A DNA stretch of 64,000 nucleotides from Chrysopilus asiliformis (lineage: Eukaryota; Arthropoda; Insecta; Diptera; Rhagionidae). Made by a program: the position numbers and the translations under genes. The notes under the pieces were generated by a model, which saw only the letters and a list, made by a program, of their open reading frames with translations, made no database searches and was not told the origin of the DNA. The DNA is taken from positions 79,815,942-79,879,941 of the forward strand of contig OZ035962.1 of the NCBI GenBank assembly GCA_964034945.1, written 5' to 3'. This document shows positions 35,887 to 47,289 of the stretch, in pieces; position 1 is the stretch's first letter; every line of letters starts with the position of its first letter.

Positions 35887-36080
35887 CCTCTCTCTCAGCA
35901 CTACAACCGGTTTCCGGTATTGGCCTGCCTCAATATCACTCACCAGAAGTCCCAGTCACGTGCCGATGTCCTTCAGTTTTGCATCCCTATTCTCTTCGCG
36001 TCCTGGTCAACGTCGTCTTGCCATCTGAGGTTGGGTCTTCCTCGTCGCCTTGTTGTTAATAACCTACCGCAGAAGACTAA
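35887..36080 (-). mobile_element. Decayed RTE-type LINE tail
   Basis: The minus strand reads [20 protein letters not shown] and GMQN, stop, RTSARDWDFW, stop, VILRQANTGNRL, stop. It is the same C-terminal tail as at 14095-14338, here with the RRGRP block intact but two internal stops. Confidence 0.75.
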
Positions 36081-36119
36081 CAGTCCTAGTATAAATTTAA
36101 GCTTGACAAATATTAAAAA

Positions 36120-36602
36120 CTAGAATTTGAACCCGGCTCCGTCCGGCTAAAAGCGTGAGTAGAACAAAACCTAGAAAAACAAAATTCAGTTGGCTATAAA
36201 TTAGATACCCTAATTCTAATTCATAGCTTCTTCGGAAAATGGTTTAAAAAAACCATTCTCTTCGGAAAATAGTTTTCAAAAATTAACAAAAATACAATAA
36301 ATTCCAGCATTCGGATTCGGATTCAGGTTACCCCTCCCCTTACTCCCCCACCACTCGCGCTACTTTCCAATATGCCTACAGCGAACGTCCATGCCAGATT
36401 TCAGGTCAATCGGTTCAGTCGTTTTCACGTGAAAGAGGAACAGACAGACATATATCAACTCATTTTTATATATTAGTATGATTTCTGTTCCGACTATTTA
36501 TAAATAATCTAGGCTATCTAATTTACATCCAACTCAATTTTGTTTTCCTAGGTTTTATTCTACTAACCCTTTTAGCCAGGTGAAGCCGGGTCCAAATTCT
36601 AG
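36120..36602. mobile_element. MITE with roughly 90-bp terminal inverted repeats
   Basis: CTAGAATTTGAACCCGGCTC and GAGTAGAACAAAACCTAG at the left match, inverted, CTAGGTTTTATTCTACT and GAAGCCGGGTCCAAATTCTA at the right; similarity extends through the AGTTGG/CCAACT blocks. It encloses a Helitron fragment. Confidence 0.7.
36320..36481 (-). mobile_element. Helitron 5'-end fragment
   Basis: On the minus strand it starts A|TCATACTAATATATAAAA, followed by a short GTCTGTCTG run and the ACTGAACCGATTGACCTGAA block. The same sequence begins the complete Helitron at 53561-54058. Confidence 0.65.
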
Positions 36603-38084
36603 TTGTAAAAAAAAAATAGCAAAAAAGAGAAATGCGCCGCAGCCCACACCTTGAGATAATCTTTTGTGGAGAATTGTTGAAAAAATACGCCGTAGACGAA
36701 TAAAATGAGTGTATAATACTAGAAAAATTGTTTTTTTCCTTCTATACACTCACTTTGAAAAATGTGTGAATTGTAACTTTTAGCAAAACCAAATTTATTA
36801 TGTATATTGCCAAAACTTTCTAATTCTATAATCACCCAATTATTTCATAATTATTAGATGATTTTGCCTAGATTCAAAATTATTCATTGAATTTCCAAAT
36901 AAACGTAAATTCATTCATTAATATATTTTACCTCCCACATACATACGTCAATTGAAAATGCCAATTCGGAATCTATGAAAATGACTTTGAAATGGAAATC
37001 CTTGATGCAAATTAAAATATTCTGGGATTCAAATTTGCTTTTACTCTGTTTCTATTGTTTAAAATAATTAAATTACCAGGTGTTTAATGTTTGCTAATTT
37101 TCCTATAAAATTGATGTTAACTGTCACTGGAAGTTTGAATCATTTATCAGGTGGTAATTAAAACTTTTCATCTAATAAAAACACAATGACGTTGTTTGTC
37201 AATTGTTAGTTCGTGTTTATGAATATTCCAAATTTTAACGAATTTATTTAGAAAATTTCGTCATATTAAGCAAATATTAACACAAAAATTCCACGATACA
37301 TGGCTATAGCTATATGTTCTTTTTTTTAGAAGAAAATGTGTGTATTAGAATTACGAATAAAATTAGGATAAGTGGTATTTATTAAACATAACCCCCGGTG
37401 TTTTCCACCACGCCTGAATAGCATTTAAGGGTGCATAGAGTGTTTAGCTGTTTAGCGTGTAGGCTTATTAAGCCTTTCTTAATGGATCTGATAATCAAAT
37501 AGGAGTAGTCATGGAAATTTTCTCGATTATATCGCTATTTCGTTGGTATATATTTCACACCATATGAGCTACATTATATGAATTTTCTCGTACAGGGCTC
37601 GATTTATAAGTGCCTCGGAAAAGCTTTTCCATCTTTTCTTCAGACAAACAAAATTGGATGGCTGTTCTTGTAAACACGGCATGATTGGAAAAATAATTAA
37701 GGAAATGATTCTGAATAATTTTTGATTAAAAACATATGTAAGGAAAAATGAAAGATCAGAGATCATTTGTTGTGGTTTTGTTACGAAATTAGTTTAGCGA
37801 AATTCGATTTTCTTTAATTACAAGAGGAATTTTAGCGCTAATTGTTTCCAAAATTTTCACTAATGCTGGCACACAATTTCTTATTGTAATTTAGTTAATA
37901 ACCTCTACTTTTCACATTAATAAAACTAATTAATTAGATTTTGTGATACTATCGTATAGTTGTTGTCGAATTTGATGTACAGGTGTGTGGTTTGCTAATT
38001 TTATTGCGGGTTTATTATTAGCTCATAGTAATTGATTGTCAAATAGTAAAATTAGTAAGAAATTCTTTCAATGAACCATTCACC
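36603..38084. other. No recognised gene
   Basis: AT-rich. ORFs at 36555-36749 and 37569-37766 (minus) have no recognisable product. Confidence 0.4.
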
Positions 38085-39321
38085 AAAAAAGTATAAAAAG
38101 CATTTATATAAAATCGTTGAACCTGATTGACTGACTGACTCATCAACGCCCAGCCCAAACCCCTGAAGCTAGAAACGTTCACAGTATGTCCCAATCATCA
38201 CGTAGGCGCTCACTAAGGCGGGGTTTTCCGAAATTTTACCGCTAAGGTGGTAAACGGAACGTAAAGGGGGTTTGGGTGTTTTTAAACCGTGATTTTCGCT
38301 ATGAATCCTGCTCAATAGGAGGCTGAAAAGTTTCATTCGGAGATTTTCGGGGTCGCTGATCACGAATCCGGTGTTAGATTTTCGAAATTAGAAACGGAAG
38401 GTCCTGTAAGGATAACGCAAATATCCTTTTTCGCGTTTTTCCCGGGAAAATTGGTCCTGTAAGGATAACGCAAATATCCTTTCCCCCATTATTCCCGGGG
38501 AAAAATGGCATTAGGGGTTTTCGGGGTCACTGATCACGAATCTGGTGTTAATTCGCAACGGAGAGTCCTGCAAGGATAAGATTTTTCTCAACAGTTTTTA
38601 AGTTTTTTCCAATTTTCTTCGTATTTTAAAACTTAACCCGGCAACGACGGGTATGCAAAGTAGTATTACAATAAATTTGAACAAAAAATCATTTTATTTT
38701 TTACATGTAAACCAATAAAAAGGCATTATGCCTTACGTAGGCGCTCACTAAGGCGGGGTTTTCCGAAATTTTACCGCTAAGGTGGTAAACGGAACGTAAA
38801 GGGGGTTTGGGTGTTTTTAAACCGTGATTTTCGCTATGAATCCTGCTCAATAGGAGGCTGAAAAGTTTCATTCGGAGATTTTCGGGGTCGCTGATCACGA
38901 ATCCGGTGTTAGATTTTCGAAATTAGAAACGGAAGGTCCTGTAAGGATAACGCACATATCCTTTTCCCCATTTTTCACCAGAGAAATTGGCATTATGCTG
39001 TTTTAGGGGTCGCTGATCACGAATCTGGTATTAAATTTTCAAAATTCGAAACGAAAGGTCCTGAAAGGATAACGCAAATATCCTTTTTCGCGTTTTTCCC
39101 GGGAAAATTGGTCCTGTAAGGATAACGCAAATATCCTTTCCCCCATTATTCCCGGGGAAAAATGGCATTAGGGGTTTTCGGGGTCACTGATCACGAATCT
39201 GGTGTTAATTCGCAACGGAGAGTCCTGCAAGGATAAGATTTTTCTCAACAGTTTTTAAGTTTTTTCCAATTTTCTTCGTATTTTAAAACTTAACCCGGCA
39301 ACGACGGGTATGCAAAGTAGT
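38085..39321 (+). mobile_element. Helitron-like element with duplicated 3' portion
   Basis: A 5' part with GACTGACTGACTCATCAACG is followed by CGTAGGCGCTCACTAAGGCG (38201), which recurs at 38736. Each unit ends CCCGGCAACGACGGGTATGC (38638 and 39296), a Helitron-type 3' hairpin followed by AAAGTAGT. The second unit is about 120 bp longer because extra GGTCCTGTAAGGATAACGC blocks were gained. ORFs at 38169-38363 and 38701-38898 are the same non-coding repeat read twice. Confidence 0.6.
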
Positions 39322-39582
39322 ATTACAATAAATTTGAACAAAAAATCATTTTATTTTTTACATGTAAACCAATAAAAAGGCATTATGCCTTATGAGGTTG
39401 AATTATTATAAAATTTTTATAAAATTGGTCGGAGTTTCAGAACTATGACTGACTAGAGCCTCCAAAAATTGTTAAAAAATATATCTAAAAATAGTTGTTA
39501 AATGGTTAAAAGATATTGCATAAAACTTTTAAAAAATATTGTAAAAAGGTGTAAAAATTGTATTGAAATTTTTTTTTGAAAA

Positions 39583-40129
39583 AAAACATAACAAAAGCTA
39601 TTATTGCCAATCTGGCAATTATTGAAAACCCGTATGGTGATATTCGTATCAAAATTCGAACAGTTATACCAAAATTCCACTTTGAAGTCAAACTTTCCAA
39701 TAAGATTTTTTAACATTTATTCCAATCGGATTTTGATGTATGGAAGTTTTATGTAGAATCATATCCTAAATAACTTTTGTTCTTGGACTTTTTTGATAAG
39801 ATGCACCGTTTTTGAGATATTCACAAAAAACGATTTCGTTCGTATGGGGGGTACCCCCCTAATGGTCCATTTTTGCCCATTAACGAACTTAGCCTCGCAT
39901 TTTACGAAAAACGGATCTGTGCAAACTTTCAAGTCTCTAGCTCAATCCGTGCGCCCGCAATCCGCCAGACAGACAGACAGACAGACGGATGGACATGCAA
40001 AAATTAAATATTTTTATCATTCTAAACACACTGGTGTAATTCATTTTTTTGTGCGATGACGGGATCTTAGCGTTACAAACGGTAAGGCAAAGTTAATATA
40101 CCCTTTGGTTTCACCATACGGGTATAAAA
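39583..40129 (-). mobile_element. DINE-1-like element (copy A2)
   Basis: In element sense (minus) it begins TTTTATACCCGTATGGTGAA and carries GTGTAATTCA-complement, the (GTCTGTCY)n core, CATACGAACGAAATCG, the subterminal CACCATACGGGT and the hairpin TTGCCAGATTGGCAA near its 3' end (39604-39620). All structural blocks are present. It is non-coding. Confidence 0.75.
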
Positions 40130-40861
40130 GTGAAAATTTACTTGTTTTTATGCAAAGCAAGTGTAAAAAGATGCAACAAATGGAAGCGTTATTAGTGTGT
40201 AAAATTTTACCATGATAGATCTTTTTACGTGTTTTTTGATGACTTCTCGGGTGTGTTAAAGTGCAACGAAAACATCAAAATTGTGGAGTATTGCCAGTTG
40301 TGACTAATTTTGATTCTCAATTCTCAGGTTATGGTAAATATTTTTTTGGAGGTTTTTTGTTCACTGGCCACACATTTTTTTAGATTTGTTATGATAATGA
40401 ATTTTGTAAATAATTAGAAAAATTATTAATAAAAAATGGTTAGTATGAAAATAGTTGAAAGTGGGAAAATTTTTTGGGAGAATTCTGAAGATTGCACCAC
40501 CAACACTGGTTGTAAATTTTTGGTTGTCGAAAGAATATTAAAAAGGAGAAGTGAGATTTCCGGTCACAAAAATATTTCAGGAACTTCTACAGTGTACTTT
40601 TATATTTTAAATAAGGACTAAATGTTCTGAAATCGAGGTTTTATAAGAATTTTTGTAAAACGAAAGTCGAAAAAAATTTCGTTAATTTCCACAGAAGCAT
40701 ATTGCATACAAAACCTTACCGCATAAAAAGAGAGATTTTGGCCTTTTAAACACGTTCAATAGGAAAATCCAAAAACAGGTCGATTTTAGAGTTAAACACC
40801 ACATTGAAATATAAAATTTTAATGAAAAAAGGGGTATTAGTACAAAACAGGGCGATTGCCA
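40130..40861. other. No recognised gene
   Basis: A 61-codon frame at 40436-40621 contains two cysteines but has no signal peptide, splice sites or known domain. I do not call it a gene. Confidence 0.35.
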
Positions 40862-41919
40862 ACTACACAGAAAAAAATAATGTTGTATTATTTACAAAAT
40901 GGGTTTTGTTAAGCCTAACAAAAAAAAAATCGTAAATATTACTGAAGTTTTGTATATACTACGAAAAAATTAACCAATATTTTTTCGTATAGTTACTAAA
41001 ATTTGTTAATATTACGAAGTACATTTTGTCAAATCTGATTTGCATCATGGCGTCATTACGATACACAAGCTTTTCTATTAGTGGTCTCATTAGCCGCTGT
41101 AAGCATCCAATTCCCTGCTGTTAATGTTTGGATGCCTGCAGCAGGTAATTAGACTACTAGTAGAACTGCGCCACACTTGTGCATGACGAAAAAATGGCGA
41201 CGATTTTGTTAGTCGATTCGCCAATTCTAAAAACTCGATTTTAAAGCGATTCCAATAATTTTTCATAAAACTGATGCAAAAAATCAGTTTTTTGAAAGCA
41301 TTTCTTAGTTTAGACATTAGTTGGAATGCTTTTTTGAAATATTTTTTATGCCAATTTTTTTCAGATTTCGATCATTTTTTCTCATTTTCGAAAAATACCA
41401 AACGCGAATAGTATTTTTTCGAGGTAACACAACAACATTCGTCGAGAGAATTCATTCGTTTGAAGTTTTTGTAAGAAAAATAATTCAAAATAAATTATTT
41501 TCATTTCGCATCATATTGGCCGTCATAAAACATTTCCCCCATACGAATATTCAATATAGAAACTATCAGAAACAAACAAGCATCTCTTAATTTTTGAAGT
41601 CATCACACTAAAACAATTTCCGCTCATTAGTTGCATATATTAAATTCTATGAACACACACTAAGCAAGAAACAGAAAGAGATTCCATATCAACAAGAGAG
41701 ATTTGTTTTTGTAATATTTACAAAATATTTGTAATATTTACAAAATATTTGTAATATTAACAAAATTTTTGGGAAAACGAAATACAAAAATACAAAAACT
41801 TAACAAAATTGACATCGTACCATTAGCAAAATATGTTGTCGGCCCATGGGGGACAAATGGTTTCGTTATATTAACAAACGTTTTCGTAATATTTACATAC
41901 ATTTTATTTTCTGTGTAGT
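40862..41919. mobile_element. Element with ACTACACAGAAAA termini
   Basis: ACTACACAGAAAAAAAT at the left and ATTTTATTTTCTGTGTAGT at the right are inverted repeats about 1.06 kb apart. Subterminal parts repeat TTTGTAATATTTACAAAA-like motifs in both orientations. The same terminal CACAGAAAAAA occurs at 58676-58909. No transposase is recognised. Confidence 0.55.
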
Positions 41920-42131
41920 CACTTTGGTAAAACAAGTTGGGAAAGTAGCCCCAAAGTTCTTACTTTAAGTTCTTACTTCAAGGGCGTAGGGGAGGAGAGA
42001 GGGGGCAAAAAAATGTTTAAATCTAAAGATTAAACGCAGCTGAACATTTTGGTAACTCAGGGAAAAAGTCAATTTTATATATTTTCACTTACTCATATAT
42101 TCTGAAAAATATTTTCTTCAAAAACACATTA

Positions 42132-42607
42132 GGGGTATTCACAATTGCTATTAAAATAGCTTAAAATGATATAAAATAATAGTAATTGTTAAAGTTTTCC
42201 CCGAACCGTGAATGCACTTTTCGCGGTTGTAGTAAAATCACATTTTTTCCCTTTTTTATTTTCTTATTTTCGGAAATCACTCCAATCATTGAAAAACATC
42301 ACTAAATAACAAAAAAAAACACTAAGCACAAAAGATTTTAATTACTAAAATACTATTTATATCCAAATTTCGTACAAACAAACAATTAACTGAGCCTGTC
42401 AAAAATGAGCAGATTGCTAACTTTACTAGGTTTATTTTTGCTTATTTCAAACATTTACCCAAATTTAATATTTTACATCAAGCGGTTAATGCCATAATAA
42501 ATTTGTGGTTAAGTAGCTAAAAATACTACCGTGTATTTTGTTGTTGTTGAGAAAACTTTAATATTTTACGACGATAACGGCTATTTTAATACCTTCTGTG
42601 AATACTC
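42132..42607. mobile_element. Harbinger-type MITE, 476 bp
   Basis: GGGGTATTCACAATTGC and GCTATTAAAATAGC at the left pair with GCTATTTTAATACC and GTGAATACTC at the right. TTA is present at 42129-42131 and 42608-42610. Confidence 0.65.
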
Positions 42608-42611
42608 TTAT

Positions 42612-42863
42612 TATGTCGACGTCTGCGTGCAAGACTATCGTATTTCTCTTTAGCTATCAAAATTCTGACGTTTTTGTAAGTACGATAAAATATTAATAGT
42701 GGTAAGAAATTTAGTTATTGTATGCTGATTTTGGAAGAAAATTGTTCAATCTGTGAAATCTTGACATCTCCAAAAAGTTTTTATTTTTTAGTGAATTAAA
42801 AATTCGACATTCAAGAATGTCGTAAGTCAAGTTACGATAGTCATGCACGGAAGCGTCGATATA
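42612..42863. mobile_element. MITE with TATGTCGACG termini
   Basis: TATGTCGACGTCTGCGTGCA and GACTATCGTA at the left pair with TTACGATAGTCATGCACGGA and AGCGTCGATATA at the right (imperfect inverted repeats). It directly abuts the preceding MITE. Confidence 0.6.
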
Positions 42864-44215
42864 TTTTGGAAACAAACTGACAAAAGCGAGAACAATAATT
42901 TGTTTTCAGTAAAATTCTTTTTCACTAACAGAGTTTAAAATTTGCAAAAATTTGTAGTAGAAATAGGTAGATAAATCCGGGCAGGGTTTAACAAATGAAC
43001 CAATGGATTTCACAGTAGAACAATTACAAAAATCTGTTATCGACATTCTGTGTGAATGGATTCTGAAAGATAATTTTGAGCTGAAAATGGTGCTTTGGTA
43101 GTAATTCTCGCTGCCACAAGTGTGCAATTTTACAATCATTCTGAGCATCTTTTATGCTGCAAAAATATGAGCCATTTTTGTAAAAAATATGTTCACAAAA
43201 AACACAATTCGGCGTTTTATTGTAATCTACAGCATTTTAGTTGAAAAAGTCGACATCATCATTTCATAGAGTATCTACGGGTAAATTTGAATTTAAAAAA
43301 AAAAAACGGATTAATTTAATTTAGTAACAGAAATGATTCAACTAATAATACGGAATTGCAATTTTGTGTATTAATTTTCTTTCCATATGACAAACAGAAA
43401 AAATCATCACCGTCAAACTATCAGCGAGTGTGAGATCAGTGTCTAATAGGAATGTCCGATTATATGTAACTTTTTCAACATTTTGGCGAAATGCCAGCAT
43501 GACCGAAGGCAGAACACTGCACTCGACCATCAAGAAGCAACAATATTTTGTTAATAAAATTTTATAAATAATTTCCAAACGTATTTCACTTTCATTTTTC
43601 CACTCGTGTTTTCTTTCATCATGTCGCAAAGTCATTCGGACATGTGAGTATTTTGTGTGTATACTCAAATCTACATATTCTTATTATTTTCTTATAATAC
43701 GACTATACAAACAATCAATTTCGGTCAGTTCTCTCTAGTTTTGTCAGGGTTATTCATTAAAACCTGAGTTTTATTTTGTTTGGCGACCTGTTGAAAATAA
43801 TAATACATATTCGTGAATTTAAAAAAAAACTAAGTATCAGTAATACAGTAGAAGTTGATGATGATTCGAAGTGTTATTTTGTATGCCGCTCTACATAAAT
43901 TCGCTTCAGATCTGATTTATTTATGGATGCGATTTTAGAATGAACGAGTTTCAATAATTATTGTGAATGAAGCAAAAAAATATTTTGAAATTGTGATTAT
44001 AAATCGTTTTTCGTAGAACTCAAAAAGAAAACATTTTTTCGCCTTTGTGGAATTTGAATAAAAATGTCGTATGTAATATGAATCACAATTAAGTAGTTCA
44101 AAGTCAACGATTTATTTATTTGTCAATATATTTATGGCGTTTAGGAAAATATTCTTTCAAAAAAGAAAGACAAAAAAGTAATGGAAAAATCTAGTAAAAA
44201 CATATTTTTCCAATT
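42864..44215. other. No gene called
   Basis: Minus-strand ORFs at 42906-43148 and 43342-43668 show no domain I recognise. A TATAATA (43693) and TCAGTT (43725) pair with promoter-like spacing precedes a short frame, but there is no supporting gene model. Confidence 0.35.
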
Positions 44216-44750
44216 AAAACATAACAAAAGCTATAATTGCCAATTGAAAACCCGTATGGTGACTTAATTGAACGGCGTATCAAAATTTCATTTGAATTCA
44301 AATTTTCCAATAAGATTTTTTTAAAACTTGTTCCAATTGGATTTTGATGTATGGGAGTTTTATGTAGAATCATATTCTAAATAACTTTTGTTCTTGGACT
44401 TTTTTGATAGGATGCACAGTTTTTGAGATATTCGCGAAAAACATTTTCGTTCCTATGGGGGGTACCCCCCCTAATGGTCCATTTTTGCCCATTAACGAAC
44501 TTAGCCTCGCATTTTACGAAAAACGGATCTGCATTCAAGTCTCTAGCTCAATCCGTGCGCCCGCAATCCGCGCCACAGACGGACATACAGACAGACGGAC
44601 GGACAGACGGACGGACATGCAAAATTCATTTTTTTTATCATTCTAAACACACTGGTGTAATTCATTTTTGTGTGTGATGACGGGATCTTGGCGTTACAAA
44701 CGGTAAGGCAAAGTTAATATACCTTTTGGTTTCACCATACGGGTATAAAA
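44216..44750 (-). mobile_element. DINE-1-like element (copy A3)
   Basis: Complete in outline, with the TACCCGTATGGTGAAACC end at 44750, the microsatellite core near 44575-44620, the GGGGGGTACCCCCC palindrome and subterminal CACC-type repeats. The 3' hairpin has lost one arm (TTGCCAATTG). It pairs with copy A4 as an inverted repeat. Confidence 0.75.
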
Positions 44751-44879
44751 ATCTGGTAAAATCAAAACTAGGTTTATTTTGCAACATTTAAATTGTCGTC
44801 TAGTAGTTGATGAAAAACGCTTAAATAAATGAGAAAATTTTTAAAAGAGGGTTAATATTATTCCGTTCAAATATTCTTC

Positions 44880-45059
44880 TTTTTATACCCGTATGGTGAA
44901 ACCAAAGGGTATATTAACTTTGCCTTACCGTTTGTAAATGCCAAGATCCCGTCATCGCACAAAAAAATGAATTACACCAGTGTGTTTAGAATGATAAAAA
45001 TATTTAATTTTTGCATGTCCGTCCGTCTGTCTGTCCGTCTGTCTGTCCGTCTGTCTGTC

Positions 45060-45091
<32 letters not shown>

Positions 45092-45471
45092 CGTCTGTCT
45101 GTGGCGCGGATTGCGGGCGCACGGATTGAGTTAGAGACTTGAAATTTTGCGTGGATCCGTTTTTCGTAAAATGGGAGGCTAAGTTCGTTAATGGGCAAAA
45201 ATGGACCATTAGGGGGGGTACCCCCCATACGAACGAAATCGTTTTTTGTGAATATCTCAAAAAGGGTGCATCTTATCAAAAAAGTCCAAGAACAAAAGTT
45301 ATTTAGGATATATACATCAAAATCCGATTGGAATAAATTTAAAAAAAATCTTATTGGAAAGTTTGACTTCAAAGTGGAATTTTGGTATAACTGTTCGAAT
45401 TTTGATACGAATATCACCATACGGGTCTCCAATGATTGCCAGATTGGCAATTATAGCGTTTGTTATGTTTT
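44880..45471 (+). mobile_element. DINE-1-like element (copy A4)
   Basis: It starts TTTTATACCCGTATGGTGAA, has the longest GTCCGTCTGTCT core in the window (45017-45104), the GGGGGGTACCCCCC palindrome (45211-45226), the subterminal CACCATACGGGT (45416-45427), the hairpin ATTGCCAGATTGGCAAT and the end GCGTTTGTTATGTTTT. It is the reference copy for the family. The (TDRQ)n protein-like frames come from the microsatellite. Confidence 0.8.
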
Positions 45472-45645
45472 TTCTTTGGCGTTGCAACTGGTTTCCGGTG
45501 TTGGGCTGCTGCCGATGGATCCAGTTTCTGATTCCAATTTTCTTTGCCTCCTGGTTACGGTCACCATATGTCATGGAATGGCCGGCACAGTCCGGATTAA
45601 GACATGTTTCCCCGGCGTCCCGGAAACAAAACTTAGGTAACTAGA
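45472..45645 (-). mobile_element. Decayed RTE-type LINE tail abutting DINE copy A4
   Basis: The minus strand reads MTYGDRNQEAKKIGIRNWIH then RQQPNTGNQLQRQ, related to the AKRIGMQNW ... QAKTGNRL tail seen at 14095 and 35887 but more diverged. Its 3' end meets the DINE terminus without a gap. Confidence 0.6.
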
Positions 45646-45744
45646 TTTTTCAATTTAGTGTCATAATTTATCAAACGCTAAAGAAAACGATCGCTAAATA
45701 TGCAAAAACCGCTTTATTTCGAATGGGGATTGCTGTGAACATTT

Positions 45745-45920
45745 TTTTGCCTGCGGCGTATTTTTTCAACGATTTTCTACAAGTGGCAAATATAGGTATC
45801 TATAAATGAATTGCCCTGCGTTGCCGAAATTAAACAGAAAACGCTGCAGGCCAATATTTTTGAGATATCTTTGCCCTTTGGGGAATATCGTTGAATTAAA
45901 TCATTGGGCCGCAGGCAAAA
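45745..45920. mobile_element. Small MITE with TTTTGCCTGCGGC termini
   Basis: TTTTTGCCTGCGGCGTATTT and CAACGATT at the left match the inverted right end GGGCCGCAGGCAAAA, with the internal ATCGTTG block also mirrored. Confidence 0.6.
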
Positions 45921-45954
45921 TCCTTTAAACAGAATTTAAACAGTTCTTTATTGT

Positions 45955-46232
45955 TATAACCTACATGGTATATCATATAGGAATATATTACATTTAGTGC
46001 ATCGATTGTAACATATCGAACCAATCGTCGGACACAAAAATGAACCACACCAGGGTGTTCGGGATGACAGAAGATTTTGATTTCTGCATGTCCATCTGTC
46101 CGTCCATGAACACCATAACTTCGAAGGGATTGAGCTAGAAACTTGAAATTTTATACAGTTGCGTTTCTCGTAAATGGTTAGGCTAAGTTCTTGAACGGGC
46201 GAAATCGTACCATTCCTTCTCGAATATCAAAG
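45955..46232 (+). mobile_element. DINE-like element, type B fragment
   Basis: Blocks TATATCATATAGGAATATAT, ACAAAAATGAACCACACCAG, GCATGTCCATCTGTCCGTCC, GAAATTTTATACAGTTGCG and GTAAATGGTTAGGCTAAG follow the order seen at 28840 and, inverted, at 53290. Confidence 0.6.
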
Positions 46233-47042
46233 TTTCATTAATTTTCTTCAATAACCATGATAACCACCATAAAATTTAATATTTTAATAACTATATTAGA
46301 AACCACCATAATTAAATTTCGTACATTTAGCAAATAATTGAATTCTAAATTCAAATTGCTTTATATACGAAAATACTTGTACCATTTTGCTAATATATTC
46401 AAACGAATTTAAAAAAAATGTAATAAGTGATAGTATGATATCAAATTGTTATTATATATACAAACATTGAATACGAATTCTTTAAATCTTAAGGCATTTT
46501 TCTGTGGAAAACCGGCGAATTAAAATTTTTATCGTCATGCCGCATAGTAAAATTATGCGCACAGATGTTACACATTCAAATTTTTTGTATCTTCCGTAAG
46601 AATCTTCATATAGAAGTGAATCAAAAAACACCATTAAAAAAATAGATATGAAATGTGGAAACAGTTTGGCAACTTTTCTAGGTAATTTGAAGAAGTCTAG
46701 ATAAAGTTTTTCTCATAAAATTATATGGGGCTAATAATTCTATTCTAGAGAATAGAATGAAATTAGTATCAAAACTCAAGTTTTATTTTATTATCTTCAC
46801 AAGAGTAAAAGTACAAAAGAGTATAATGAACGAAAATTTCATTGTAATAAGATGCATTTTGATCGGGATAATGTGATATATTTTTTAAATGTCATGTAAA
46901 TAATCTTATTAGAACTCATGTAAATAATACTTGGTATCTGGCACGTATCTGTCACTAGACGTAATAAAGTGGCAGACACACCAAAAATGTTAGCTAGGAA
47001 ACGAATTTTAGCTGAAAAAACATAATTTTTTTTCTTTTTAAA
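46233..47042. other. No recognised gene or repeat
   Basis: AT-rich sequence without a convincing open frame. Confidence 0.45.
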
Positions 47043-47235
47043 AAGTTTTTATTTAAAAAAAAAATGCACTAAACAGGAACAAATATTTTTTTGGGCACTG
47101 TATATTAGAAATAAAAGCGAGATAAATATTTATTTTATTTTTATGCCCTTATCTCGCTTTTATTTCTGATACACAGTGCCAAAGAAATTATTTTTTTCCT
47201 TTTTAGTGCATTTTTTTTAAATAAAAGCTTTTTAG
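47043..47235. repeat. Palindromic element at left border of satellite region
   Basis: AAAAAAAATGCACTAAACAG ... GGGCACTGTATATTAGAAAT ... AAGCGAGATAA is mirrored by TTATCTCGCTTTTATTTCTG ... ACACAGTGCC ... TTTTTAGTGCATTTTTT. A related palindrome is at 48838-49010. Confidence 0.65.
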
Positions 47236-47289
47236 TTTTTTTTTTTAATTTTATCCTTTTTAGTCATTTTGTATTTGATTAGTATGATT

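Noticed and set aside
38169..38898. Two nearly identical ORFs beginning MISDPENLRMKLFSLLLSR
   Set aside because: They are the duplicated body of the Helitron-like element; the frame is not maintained in other repeat blocks.
42906..43668. Minus-strand ORFs as a chemoreceptor fragment
   Set aside because: No recognisable receptor motif, no joining splice sites, and a stop between them.
44952..45450. ORFs with (TDRQTDGR)n in DINE copies (also at 39793, 44404, 56240, 57170, 60197)
   Set aside because: The same frames appear only in the repeat family and come from its GTCTGTCC core; stops and frames vary between copies.
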